A model generated the notes under the pieces. The model was given only the letters and a program-made list of their open reading frames with translations. It was not told where the DNA came from and searched no databases. 64,000 bases of DNA from Paraeggerthella hominis (GTDB lineage: Bacteria > Actinomycetota > Coriobacteriia > Coriobacteriales > Eggerthellaceae). How positions within the stretch are numbered: position 1 is the first letter of the stretch; each line of letters starts with the position of its first letter. Where the stretch lies: assembly GCF_021044775.1 (NCBI RefSeq), contig NZ_JAJNOQ010000003.1, positions 248,001 to 312,000 on the forward strand, in the 5' to 3' direction. Positions 8,123 to 19,766 of this stretch are shown piece by piece. The position numbers and the translations under genes are program-made.

Positions 8123-9031
8123 CTAGCGTGAAGCGGCGTTGACGGCGGCCACGGCTCCGTCAGCTACGGCGGTGGCCACCTGCCGCACCTGCTTCACGCG
8201 AATGTCGCCGGCGGCGTACACGCCGGGCAGCGCGGTTTCCATGCGCTCGTTCGTGGGGATGTACCCGTCTTGCAGTACCAGCTGGTCCGCGTAGAGCTGG
8301 GTGTTGGGGGCGCAGCCCGCGTATACGAACACTCCGCAGCCGGGATCTTCGATTGTGCGCGTGCTGCCGTCTGCGAGCGATACGAGGTCGATCGCCTCCA
8401 CGCGGTCGGCGCCGTGCAGGGCACCGACGGCCGTGAAAGGGATCACTTCGATCGCGGGGGTTGCTGCCACCTTGCGGCGGAATTCGTCGACGCAGGCAAG
8501 TTCGCGCTCCACGCACACGATGCGAACGCGATGCGCGAAGCGCGCGAGGAACAGCGCTTCTTTGACCGCTCCGTCCGCGCCTCCGATGACGTAGACGCTC
8601 TTTCCGCGATAGGCGGCCCCGTCGCGCGCGGCGTTGAGTCCGCAGCCCTTTCCCGTCAGCTCGACTTCGCCGGGCACGTCCAAGACGCGCGGCGTACCGC
8701 CGTTTGCCAGCACGATGCGCGGCGCGCGGTAGACGTCCGTGCCGGTGCTGATCGTTTTGATCTCGTCGGCAAGCGCAACGCGTCGAACCTGCTGGTACGC
8801 GATGTCGACGCCCGCCGCGATCGCCTGGTCTTGCAGCCTCCGCGCGAACGCGGCGCCGGATTCCGCTTCGGGCATTCCGGCGTAATGGGTGACGGTCGAT
8901 ACGCTTCCGATGATGCCGCCCACCGACTCCCGCTCCAGCACAAGCGTCTTGAGGCCGCGGCTGACTGCGTAGATGCCGGCGCTGATGCCCGCTGGTCCCG
9001 CTCCTACGATGACGATGTCGTAATCGTGCAT
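8123..9031 (-). CDS. Thioredoxin-reductase-like FAD/NAD(P) oxidoreductase lacking the CxxC
   Basis: 302 residues with the fold of TrxB: FAD motif IVGAGPAGISAGIYA (8-22), NAD(P) motif VIGGADGAVKEALFLARFA (148-166) and the closing GVYAAGDIRVKQVRQVATAVADGAVAA. In TrxB the redox disulfide CATCDGA lies before the NADPH motif; here the aligned residues are NAARDGA (133-139), so both cysteines are absent. It cannot reduce thioredoxin by the usual mechanism and may use another acceptor. ATG at 9031 follows AAGGAGG; earlier in-frame starts add non-homologous residues. It converges on the MATE gene and is monocistronic. Confidence 0.88.
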   Translation of the reverse strand: MHDYDIVIVGAGPAGISAGIYAVSRGLKTLVLERESVGGIIGSVSTVTHYAGMPEAESGAAFARRLQDQAIAAGVDIAYQQVRRVALADEIKTISTGTDVYRAPRIVLANGGTPRVLDVPGEVELTGKGCGLNAARDGAAYRGKSVYVIGGADGAVKEALFLARFAHRVRIVCVERELACVDEFRRKVAATPAIEVIPFTAVGALHGADRVEAIDLVSLADGSTRTIEDPGCGVFVYAGCAPNTQLYADQLVLQDGYIPTNERMETALPGVYAAGDIRVKQVRQVATAVADGAVAAVNAASR

Positions 9032-9339
9032 GATGATGCCTCCTTCGCATGGCGTTTCGTCCATTGTAGGCGCGCGTGCTTCCGGGGTGCCCGCACCTTT
9101 GCTTATCTGCCTATAACGATGCGTTATGGATGCGGTCGGGGTGCGGTGGCTGCTTCGCAGGCGCTTGGCTCGCAAGTCCCTGCCGATCCGCGGGCGGCGC
9201 TTGTCGCGTCGGCAGCGCCCGGAAAAGCGGCCCGCACGTCTGCTTTTCGCGCAGGCGGCGCAGGTTAGCCGCTATCATGGGCTTGTTGAGAAACCCGACT
9301 GCCGACGGCATCCGTCGCTCTATCAGGAGGAAGGCCCTT

Positions 9340-9922
9340 ATGAACCTGGTTTGCTTGGATTTGGAAGGCGTGCTGGTCCCGGAAATTTGGATCGCGTTCG
9401 CAAAGGAGACCGGCATCCCGGAACTCGAGCGCACCACGCGCGATGAGCCCGATTACGACAAGCTGATGGCGTACCGCCTGAACATCCTGCGCGAGCACGG
9501 CTTGGGCCTCAAGGAGATCCAGGAGACCATCGCGCGCATCGATCCGCTTCCGGGCGCCAAGGAATTCCTGGACGAGCTGCGCGCCACAACGCAGGCTATC
9601 ATCATCAGCGACACGTTTACGCAGTTCGCGATGCCTCTCATGGCGAAGCTGGGCTGGCCTACGCTGTTCTGCAACGAGCTCGAGGTTGCCGAAAGCGGCG
9701 AGATCACCGGCTTTCGCATGCGCTGCGAGCAGTCGAAGCTGACCACGGTGCGCGCGTTGCAATCGTGCGGGTTCGACACCATCGCCGCAGGCGACAGCTT
9801 CAACGACTTGGGCATGATCAAGGCCGGCAAAGCGGGCTTCCTGTTCAAGAGCCCCGATTCCATCAAGGCCGACAATCCCGAGCTGCCGGCCTTCGACGAA
9901 TACGACGACCTGTTGGCGGCCA

Positions 9923-9942
<20 letters not shown>
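9340..9942 (+). CDS. thrH: Phosphoserine phosphatase / homoserine phosphotransferase ThrH
   Basis: 200 residues, the usual ThrH length. The nucleophile motif is CLDLEGVLVPEIW (residues 5-17), the DLEG variant that separates ThrH from SerB. Other HAD motifs are ISDTFTQF (motif II region) and AAGDSFNDLGM (motif IV, acid pair D-ND). ThrH hydrolyses phosphoserine and can transfer phosphate to homoserine. ATG 9340 follows AGGAGG by 9 bases. A TATCAT -10 hexamer is at 9273-9278. The last 20 bases overlap the end of the convergent metal ATPase gene. Confidence 0.93.
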
Positions 9943-11863
<1,921 letters not shown>

Positions 11864-11878
11864 CGCGACCATCTCCTT

Positions 11879-11933
11879 ATACATATACCTATAGGGGTAT
11901 ATGTATAATAGCGCGCCGATAAAAATTATCCAA
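11879..11933 (-). promoter_or_regulatory. Promoter and CsoR-type operator of the metal ATPase
   Basis: On the minus strand a -35 TTGGAT (11928-11933) and -10 TATTAT (11905-11910) are separated by exactly 17 bases. Immediately downstream is an inverted repeat with 11-bp perfect arms, ATACATATACC (11879-11889) and its complement (11896-11906), around TATAGG. The ATACC..GGGGTAT core resembles CsoR/RcnR-family operators, and the arm overlaps the -10 region, so a bound repressor would block transcription. Confidence 0.65.
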
Positions 11934-11981
11934 GGAAAACTTTTATGGTATGAAGCATGTTTCGCTGTCGTATAGGGGAGT

Positions 11982-12211
11982 AGCGGGGACCTTGCGCGCG
12001 AAAAACCGCTTTCGCTGGCAGGTTTTTGCGTTTAGGGGTTGTCGCATCCGTCCGGGTAGGCGTCTATGAACGCGCGCCGTGGAAGCCCAAAGCTATGACC
12101 AGGCAAAACGGAAAGCACGCTGTGCTTCAGCGAAGGGAAGGCTCGACCCGACGACCTCAAACCGTCAAAACCTGCCAGCGAAGGCGGTTTTTCGCGCGCA
12201 AGGTCCCCGCT
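11982..12211. repeat. Dispersed inverted-repeat element, copy 1
   Basis: Arms 11982-12026 and 12167-12211 are reverse complements over 45 bases with about one mismatch; both contain AAAAACCGC(C/T)TTCGCTGGCAGG. The same arm sequence occurs again as an inverted pair at 46938-46976 and 47109-47146, so this is a repeat family and not a local hairpin. The centre of about 140 bases has no gene. Confidence 0.75.
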
Positions 12212-12234
12212 GCGAGGTATGCGGCGGCCGAACC

Positions 12235-12327
12235 CGGGTCGACGACCCTGTCGTGCAGCCGCTCTCGGGTCGGCGACCTTGCCGTGCGGTCGCTCTCGGG
12301 TCGGCGACTCTGTCGTGCAGCCGAGCC
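12235..12327. repeat. Three 31-bp tandem repeats
   Basis: Units begin at 12235, 12266 and 12297, each starting CGGGTCG(A/G)CGAC and containing GTCGTGC or GCCGTGC. They diverge at about five positions each. They lie directly after the right arm of the dispersed repeat. No coding or known regulatory meaning is visible. Confidence 0.7.
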
Positions 12328-12419
12328 CCGGCTTCAACTGCGCGGCAAGGCGAAGCGCGGCGGTCGGAAGCAACGGGGCGGGGCGTCGAAGCGACTCGCA
12401 CGGTTTTTCGCGCGCGTAA

Positions 12420-12464
12420 AACGCCGAACGCTGCGAGCAGGTTGTGATCGCAGCGTTCGGCGTT
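12420..12464 (-). terminator. Intrinsic terminator of the MFS-csoR operon
   Basis: A perfect 17-bp stem (ACGCCGAACGCTGCGA arm, 12420-12436, with 12448-12464) and an 11-base loop lie 25 bases after the csoR stop. On the minus strand the stem is followed by TTTTA. Confidence 0.85.
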
Positions 12465-12489
12465 GGGGCGCGGTGGCTCTTGCGCGCCG

Positions 12490-12765
12490 TCACTTCATGT
12501 TCGAAAAGCGCTCCACCGCTTTCGTGAAGCTTTCTATGGTCTTGTCGGCGTCGCCGTGCTCGATGCCGTCGCGTACGCAATGCTGGATGTGTCCCTCAAG
12601 AACTACCTGCCCGCACTTGTGAAGCGCCGATTTTGCGGCGTTGATCTGCGAAAGCACGTCTTCGCAAGGCACGTCTTGGTCCACCATGCGGTCGATGGCC
12701 TGCACCTGCCCGATGATTTTCTTCAGCCTGCGATGCAGGTTGTCGGCGTCCATGCACTGCTTCAT
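12490..12765 (-). CDS. CsoR/FrmR-family metal-sensing repressor
   Basis: 91 residues, the normal length of this all-helical DUF156 family. It has the C-H-C ligand set of copper sensor CsoR with exact spacing: Cys34 (DVPCEDVL), His59 and Cys63 (LEGHIQHCV). ATG follows AAAGGAA by 6 bases. The start overlaps the stop of the MFS gene as ATGA, so the two are translated together. Its likely operator is the palindrome before the metal ATPase, 600 bp downstream on the same strand. Cu(I) sensing is inferred from the ligand set; other members sense Ni, formaldehyde or persulfide. Confidence 0.9.
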   Translation of the reverse strand: MKQCMDADNLHRRLKKIIGQVQAIDRMVDQDVPCEDVLSQINAAKSALHKCGQVVLEGHIQHCVRDGIEHGDADKTIESFTKAVERFSNMK

Positions 12766-14009
12766 GACGTTCCTTTCGACGGCGCCGCATGTCCCGTCGT
12801 TTGCGGCGCATGCTCGTATTGTACTGGAAAAGCGCAGCCGGCGCGTTCGGGCGCGACGCGGTAGCGCTTCTCGAACCGCAGGAAGAACGCCACCAGCAAA
12901 CCGGCCGCCATAAGCGAGAACGGCACTCCCACAAGGCTCGGCCACGCGTATCCGGCTCCTGCGTTGAGCACGGCCTGCCCGATCATCGCCCCGAACGCGT
13001 TGCCCAGGTTGTACGCCACCTGCACGCACGCCGACCCGATCATCTCGCCGCCGCCGCGCCCGACGTTCACCATGAGCAGCTGTTGGGGGCTGGATACGAA
13101 GAACATGCCGAACGCGCACGCGAACATGAGCGCGGCGGACGACGGCTGCGTTCCCGAGAACAGGAAGATAAGCGCGAGCGTCGCGCAGCCCACGGTCTGC
13201 CCGATTGCCGACGTCTTTCCCGGCGTGGTTCGATCCGATACGCGCCCGCCCGCCAGCGACCCGATCACCATGCCCAGGCCCGCCAGCACCAAAAGCGCGG
13301 GAACCTGGAATGCGGGAAACCCTCCTACGTCGGTCAGCCAGGGCGAGACGTAGCTCCACCAGCAGAACACGCCCGTGTTTCCCAGCAGCACCGCGCCGAT
13401 GACCAGCCAGGGGCCGGGTTTTTTCAGGAAGCGGAACTGGCCGGCAAGGCCCGCGTCGGGAATGGGATCGATGCGCGGGACGAAGCGCAGCACGAGTAGC
13501 AGCGACCCGACGGCCCAAACCGCGACGAAAAGAAACGCCGCGCGCCATGACAGCATGCCCGCCAAAAGCGTGCCGCCGGGCACGCCGAGCATGTTCGCCA
13601 TCGTCTGGCCGAGCACCATGATGGAGACGGCCTGGCCCTCGCGCCCCGGGTCGGCCAGCTTTTTCGCCGCGATGGTGGCGGTGCCGAAGAACGCGCCGTG
13701 GGGGAGCCCCGAAACGAAGCGGGCCGCTGTGAGCGCTTCTGCACTGGGAGCTGCCGCCGCCGCAGCGTTGCCGACTACCATCAGCGCCACGAACAGGAGC
13801 AAAAGCCTTTTCGGGGGCACGCGCCTCCCGAACACCAGAAACAGCGTCCCTGCGCATACGCCCAAGGCGTACGAGGATATGAAGGTTCCGGCGTCCGGGA
13901 CGCTGACGCCCAGGCCGGCCGCGGCGATGGGAAGGATGCCCATCATGACGAACTCGGAAAATCCCAAGGCGAACGATCCGGTGGCAAGGGCTATGAGGCT
14001 TCGTTTCAT
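12762..14009 (-). CDS. MFS transporter, DHA1 drug-efflux type
   Basis: 415 residues with twelve predicted membrane segments. The start KRSLIALATGSFALGFSEFVMMGILP and motif A-like VFGRRVPPKRLLL are typical of the AraJ/YdhP group of DHA1 antiporters, as is the later PHGAFFGTA segment. ATG 14009 begins the family homology; a GAAAGGA site lies 12 bases before it. The C-terminal 25 residues are a polar cytosolic tail whose codons hold the ribosome site of the overlapping csoR gene. The coupling suggests this exporter is under metal or copper control, though its cargo cannot be read from sequence. Confidence 0.9.
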   Translation of the reverse strand: MKRSLIALATGSFALGFSEFVMMGILPIAAAGLGVSVPDAGTFISSYALGVCAGTLFLVFGRRVPPKRLLLLFVALMVVGNAAAAAAPSAEALTAARFVSGLPHGAFFGTATIAAKKLADPGREGQAVSIMVLGQTMANMLGVPGGTLLAGMLSWRAAFLFVAVWAVGSLLLVLRFVPRIDPIPDAGLAGQFRFLKKPGPWLVIGAVLLGNTGVFCWWSYVSPWLTDVGGFPAFQVPALLVLAGLGMVIGSLAGGRVSDRTTPGKTSAIGQTVGCATLALIFLFSGTQPSSAALMFACAFGMFFVSSPQQLLMVNVGRGGGEMIGSACVQVAYNLGNAFGAMIGQAVLNAGAGYAWPSLVGVPFSLMAAGLLVAFFLRFEKRYRVAPERAGCAFPVQYEHAPQTTGHAAPSKGTS

Positions 14010-14117
14010 GGGTCGGTGCGGTCCTTTCGAGATCGAGCCGACCCAGTATGCCACCGCTGCTGCGGACAGCGCGGCGATTTTACCAGGATTGAACGCGGGT
14101 TCACAAAATGTGCGGAC

Positions 14118-14207
14118 GTCGGGCGGGCGGCAGCCTAGCCCGCGTGCGCGGCAGCCGCAACCGCGCACGCGGGCTAGGGCTGCAACCGCCTCAGCCGCCC
14201 GCCCGAC
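14118..14207. repeat. Large two-part hairpin between flavodoxin and MFS genes
   Basis: Inner arms 14134-14151 and 14161-14178 (CCTAGCCCGCGTGCGCGG) pair perfectly over 18 bp around a 9-base loop. Outer arms 14118-14131 and 14194-14207 pair over 14 bp. On the minus strand it lies 12 bases after the flavodoxin stop and may act as its terminator, although no T-run follows directly. Confidence 0.7.
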
Positions 14208-14218
14208 GACTCAAATCC

Positions 14219-14641
14219 CTATTCGCCCAGCACGTTGCCCACGCGCACGCATTCGGCGCTGGCTTCGTCGTCGGGGTAGTCCTTGGCGATGACGGAGTCC
14301 GCCACGATCAAGCCGGCTTCCTCGGCGCGATGCTCCCAAAGCTCCATCCATTCGCCGTCGTTCCAATCGTACGAGCCGAACAGCACCACCGTGCGACCGG
14401 CCAGCTTAGGCTCCACTTCCTCGTACATGGGAAGAAACTCGCCGTCCTCCAGCTCCTCGTCGCCCATAGCGGGGCATCCCAGGGCGAAGGCGTCGTAATC
14501 GGCCACGTGGGATGCGTGGAAGTCGGACGCTTGGAAGATGTCCGCCGTGCTTCCCTTCGCGCGCACGCCCTGCGCTATAAGGTCGGCCATGGCCTCGGTG
14601 TTTCCCGTTCCGCTCCAGAAAACGATTGCGATCTTGCTCAT
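14219..14641 (-). CDS. Flavodoxin
   Basis: 140-residue FMN electron carrier. The phosphate-binding loop is SGTGNTEAMA (residues 10-19), followed by the FMN contact regions around LGCPAMGDEELEDGEF and LFGSYDWNDGEWM. Flavodoxins replace ferredoxin when iron is short. ATG follows TAGGAG by 7 bases. It lies 115 bp downstream of a DUF3793 gene, probably in one transcript, and that pair has a DtxR-like box in front, which fits iron-starvation control. Confidence 0.95.
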   Translation of the reverse strand: MSKIAIVFWSGTGNTEAMADLIAQGVRAKGSTADIFQASDFHASHVADYDAFALGCPAMGDEELEDGEFLPMYEEVEPKLAGRTVVLFGSYDWNDGEWMELWEHRAEEAGLIVADSVIAKDYPDDEASAECVRVGNVLGE

Positions 14642-14756
14642 GTCATGCTCCTATCGGGTTGGTGTTCCTTCGCTGGTCGAGCGACGCGGACGCGTTGCCG
14701 AAACAAGCTGCGCGCCCGTGTCGCCCGACGCCTGCGTCGGGGTTCGGCACGTGGTT

Positions 14757-15449
14757 CTAGCCGGCGGCGCGAAACGCCTCTGCGGCGGGGAAGTCCTCGT
14801 CAAGCGAGGCGAGGCATTCCAGGGGAACCCCCTCGTCGAACAAGCACTCGTACACGGTGGTGCAGTTTTTGTAGCAGCAGAAGCATGCTTGGGCGTCGCG
14901 TTCCTGCGCGTACACCTTCCAGCAGCCGCTGCACAGGAAGTTCTCGCCGCGGTTCTCGATGAATCCCACCACGTCTTCGTAGGGGTAGCCCAAAAAGAAC
15001 CCGATCTCGTGAGGGAACGAGCAGCAGCCGGTCAGCTGGCTTTTCACGTCCGTTCCGCAGATACGGCGGTGCAGGCGCTCTATGCATGTGGAAAGGCAGG
15101 AGGGGTCGTAGCCTTCCTTGCGCAGGTATGCCGCTACGTTTTCCTGCTGGATGCTCAGCTTGAGAAGATGGGGTCGGTACACGTATATAAGGGGGCCGGC
15201 CGGTCGTCGCGCCAGCACCTCGATGCGCACGCCGCACGGTGCCAGCTTGACGCGCGCGGTGCGAAGCGCCTTCGAGAAGCTGTCCTGGTACTCGTGCGGG
15301 TCCACCGGGTTCGGTCCGTTTCCGCGAATTCCCGGCACCGATTCGTCGCGGCAGGTGAACAGGTTGGCCGGCTTGAGCGCTGCCAGCACGGGGGTGCAAT
15401 GGTGGATGAGCTTTCGCTCGAAGTCCAACCGGTAGTGCATGTCGTCCAT
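14757..15449 (-). CDS. DUF3793 family protein
   Basis: 230 residues, function unknown. The family is recognisable from FERKLIHHCTPVLAALKPANLF at the start and the segment CCSFPHEIGFFLGYPYEDVVGFIENRG. The C-terminal third is cysteine-rich (CSGCW, ACFCCYKNC), so it may bind metal or a cluster. DUF3793 genes commonly sit beside flavodoxin in anaerobic Firmicutes and Coriobacteria, as here. I chose ATG 15449 (MDDMHYRL), which has only a weak GGAT ribosome site; ATG 15440 is an alternative. A palindrome at 15470 lies just upstream. Confidence 0.85.
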   Translation of the reverse strand: MDDMHYRLDFERKLIHHCTPVLAALKPANLFTCRDESVPGIRGNGPNPVDPHEYQDSFSKALRTARVKLAPCGVRIEVLARRPAGPLIYVYRPHLLKLSIQQENVAAYLRKEGYDPSCLSTCIERLHRRICGTDVKSQLTGCCSFPHEIGFFLGYPYEDVVGFIENRGENFLCSGCWKVYAQERDAQACFCCYKNCTTVYECLFDEGVPLECLASLDEDFPAAEAFRAAG

Positions 15450-15469
15450 AATATCCGTTCTACTCGGAA

Positions 15470-15489
15470 AAGTTAGATTAAGGTAACTT
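15470..15489. promoter_or_regulatory. DtxR-like palindromic box upstream of DUF3793-flavodoxin
   Basis: AAGTTAGATTAAGGTAACTT is a 20-bp palindrome: AAGTTA and TAACTT flank a TTAA core, with only the two spacer pairs unmatched. It starts 21 bases before the DUF3793 start codon, where a bound repressor would block transcription. Similar boxes occur at 6478, 63749 and 63795. Confidence 0.6.
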
Positions 15490-15817
15490 ATAACGAACGA
15501 AGCGGTACGCGTCAAGGGATGCGTGCGAAAAAAGCTGCAAGATGCACTCGATTGCGCTGCGGCGGAGGGGGCCGCGCGCCAGCGACGCGGCGCGAAGGGG
15601 GCTTTTCGGCGTCGGCATCGTTTCGCATGCCCGTTCGCGGCAGGGAAGGAACCGGTCGCAGGCGGGTATCGGGGATGCCGGTTGACCTTGTAATTGTTGC
15701 AACCCCCAGGATGGACCCATGCCCGAAAGCGATGAACGCCCGTTTTGGTTTTCATCCGCTTCGTTTCCGTTACGAACCTGTCCAAGCAAGAGCAGCGAAG
15801 AAGAAGGAGGCAGAACC

Positions 15818-16468
15818 ATGAAGGCAACCAATAAGAAGACAGCAGCGAAGAATGCTTCGGTCCGCTCGGCGGCGTCGGCATCGTATCCTGGCGCAGACGA
15901 GCTTGTGGCTCGGATCGGCCAGCTCCATGGGCAAGAGCTCCGCTGCGCCGTGCGAGGGCTTGACGAAGCCGAGCTTCTGGCGTTCGCGGCATCCGATCGG
16001 GTCAGCCGCGCCGCGCGCATCGCCGCCACGGCCGCGCTCGACGACGTCGACCTTTTGATCTCGCTTGCATGCGCCGACGTGGCGACGTTCGTCCGGCGCG
16101 ACGCCTTGCGCCGCATCGAGGAAGTGCTCGACGGGGGTCCTGTCGCAGCTGAGAAGATCGAGCGCCTGCTGCCGTGCCTTGGCGATCCCGACCTGATCGC
16201 GTTCGCCGTGGCCCTGATGGACGAGAGCGGCTTCGACTGGTGCGCGCGCTGCGATCGCGGCGTTGGGCACGTGCTGTGCGCAGCCATGAGCGGATGCCGC
16301 TCCATCAACGAGTCCGTCCTGCTGGAAGACGCGTTCGCCCAGCTGGCGCACTGCCGCCCCGACTTGCGCGCCGACCTGCAGGCATGCACTCCGGAAAGCT
16401 TCATTCCCCGCACCGTGTACACCCCCATGATCGCGAGCGGCTCGCTGCTCGTCGACAACGTGGCGTAA
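15818..16468 (+). CDS. Uncharacterised HEAT-like repeat protein upstream of acs
   Basis: 216 residues; I do not recognise a named family. After a basic, Ala-rich start (1-25) come helical repeats of about 26 residues: DEAELLAFAASDRVSRAARI, then DDVDLLISLACADVATFVRR, then a third near LPCLGDPDLIAFAVALMDE. This resembles HEAT or leucine-rich-variant repeats. A Cys cluster follows (WCARCDRG, ...SGC). No signal peptide or membrane segment. ATG follows AAGGAGG by 7 bases. The acetyl-CoA synthetase gene starts 28 bases downstream, so they are probably co-transcribed, and a scaffold or regulatory role for that enzyme is possible but unproven. Confidence 0.7.
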   Translation: MKATNKKTAAKNASVRSAASASYPGADELVARIGQLHGQELRCAVRGLDEAELLAFAASDRVSRAARIAATAALDDVDLLISLACADVATFVRRDALRRIEEVLDGGPVAAEKIERLLPCLGDPDLIAFAVALMDESGFDWCARCDRGVGHVLCAAMSGCRSINESVLLEDAFAQLAHCRPDLRADLQACTPESFIPRTVYTPMIASGSLLVDNVA

Positions 16469-16496
16469 TCGACGAAAGAAAAGATAGGAGCCCGCT

Positions 16497-18491
<1,995 letters not shown>

Positions 18492-18507
18492 CCGGTCGAT
18501 GGAATGG

Positions 18508-18544
18508 AAGAAGGGCCGCATCGAGGAAAGATGCGGCCCTTCTT
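18508..18544 (+). terminator. Intrinsic terminator of the acs operon
   Basis: A perfect 15-bp stem AAGAAGGGCCGCATC / GATGCGGCCCTTCTT with a 7-base loop lies 16 bases after the acs stop; the T-run is formed by the stem end (CTTCTTTTG). Confidence 0.85.
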
Positions 18545-18657
18545 TTGCGTTGCACCCGAATTTCAAGCTGCCCTTTGGTTCAAGGCTGCCGTGCGGGCGG
18601 GAGCCTCGCCGACCGGGGGCGCCGTTCGTTTCGCCCGCACGGCGCGCATGCGCGCCG

Positions 18658-19476
18658 TTACTCTTCTATCAAGGTGGATATGTGCAGAAGGTAGTCCTCG
18701 GGGGAATCCGAGGTCAGATACGAGTTCACGTCCATCTCGAAAATGGGCCCCGCCTGGGTGAACCCCTCTTCTTCGATGTAGGTCAGCAGGTCGGCGTAGG
18801 ATTGCGCGACCGTACGAGGGCCTCCCTGATGCAGGATGACCGCATACGTCCCCTTGGGCTTGCGCAAGATGCGCCCGTCGAGCTTCTCGGGGTTTTTCGG
18901 CGGATCGATCCAGGTGATCAGCTTGGTGTAGCGAAACGCTTCAGCGTGCTCGGCGTCCGGGACGTCCACGATCCTTCCCAGGGGAAACGTGGCAACGCTC
19001 GCGGCGGTCCTGCAGAACCGCGCGTGCTCGCTGATGGCCTGGGCGTAGGTGTGCTCCGTGTGCGAGCACGCGATGTCGGTGGTGATGAAGCAAAGCTCGT
19101 CCCAGTTGGCAAGCGAGGGCTTGCTTTTGGGGAAGCGAAGCGCGCGCTGGGTGATGTAGCGCATCTTCTCCATCATGCCGATGCGCGCGTTCAGCACGTC
19201 GCGCTGGCGCTGCAGGCAATCGATGCGTTCTTGAATGCTTCCCAAGAACAGCTCGGTGGTGCGATGGTCCAGGTAATCGCGGATCTCCTTCGTCGACATG
19301 CCGGCGTCCATGAAGAAGCGGATGGCGTCGTAGAGGTACAGCTGCTCAAGCGAGTAGTACCGATAGCCGTTGTCGGCTATGATCTTGGGTTTTAGCAGGT
19401 CGATGCGGTCGTAGTGGATCAACAGCTCCCTGCTGATGTTGCACATGCGAGAGAATTCTCCCGACGAGAGCAGCAT
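18658..19476 (-). CDS. MerR-family regulator with effector-binding domain
   Basis: 272 residues. N-terminal MerR helix-turn-helix and wing (SGEFSRMCNISRELLIHYDRIDLLKP...GYRYYSLEQLYLYDAI, residues 5-55), a coiled linker (about 75-110) and a C-terminal GyrI-like effector domain (about 125-270) of the BmrR type that usually binds lipophilic or drug-like ligands. ATG follows AAGGAGG by about 6 bases. It is divergent from the MarR gene, with 290 bp between them that hold the GGTACCTGTC repeats. No obvious target gene is adjacent on its own strand. Confidence 0.88.
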   Translation of the reverse strand: MLLSSGEFSRMCNISRELLIHYDRIDLLKPKIIADNGYRYYSLEQLYLYDAIRFFMDAGMSTKEIRDYLDHRTTELFLGSIQERIDCLQRQRDVLNARIGMMEKMRYITQRALRFPKSKPSLANWDELCFITTDIACSHTEHTYAQAISEHARFCRTAASVATFPLGRIVDVPDAEHAEAFRYTKLITWIDPPKNPEKLDGRILRKPKGTYAVILHQGGPRTVAQSYADLLTYIEEEGFTQAGPIFEMDVNSYLTSDSPEDYLLHISTLIEE

Positions 19477-19665
19477 GGGCTGCCTCCTTTCGCGGGCGCG
19501 GCGCGGCGCCGGACGATCCTTGGTGCGGCACGGCGCGAGCGACCCGGCTCGAATCCGACCGTTGGTAAAAGGAAATATTAGCACGCGCGCGTACGCAATC
19601 GGTCGCGGAAACGGGCAGCGAGGGGAACGCGCCCGCAAGCGACCGTCAATCTTGCGTAAAAAGAG

Positions 19666-19745
19666 CCGGTACCTGTCAGAAAGTTCTTGATTTCCGACAG
19701 GTACCGGATTATTATGTGCTCCTGCATTATGAAAGGTACCTGTCA
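19666..19745. promoter_or_regulatory. GGTACCTGTC repeats: inverted pair plus a third half-site
   Basis: Arms 19666-19682 (CCGGTACCTGTCAGAAA) and 19691-19707 are inverted repeats of 17 bp with one mismatch and an 8-base spacer. A third copy GGTACCTGTCA lies at 19735-19745, 22 bases before the MarR start. Position favours operators of the MarR or MerR regulator; a REP-type repeat is the alternative, since similar palindromes are dispersed in many genomes. Confidence 0.5.
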
Positions 19746-19766
19746 AACCTTCTGGGGGAGCGCGAT

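Larger units (their letters stand above)
11885..12489. other. 605-bp region without a gene
   Basis: Between the metal ATPase start and the CsoR stop there is no credible gene on either strand. It holds the ATPase promoter, an inverted-repeat pair (11982-12211), three 31-bp tandem repeats (12235-12327) and the terminator of the csoR transcript (12420-12464). Open frames here are short and low-complexity. Confidence 0.7.
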
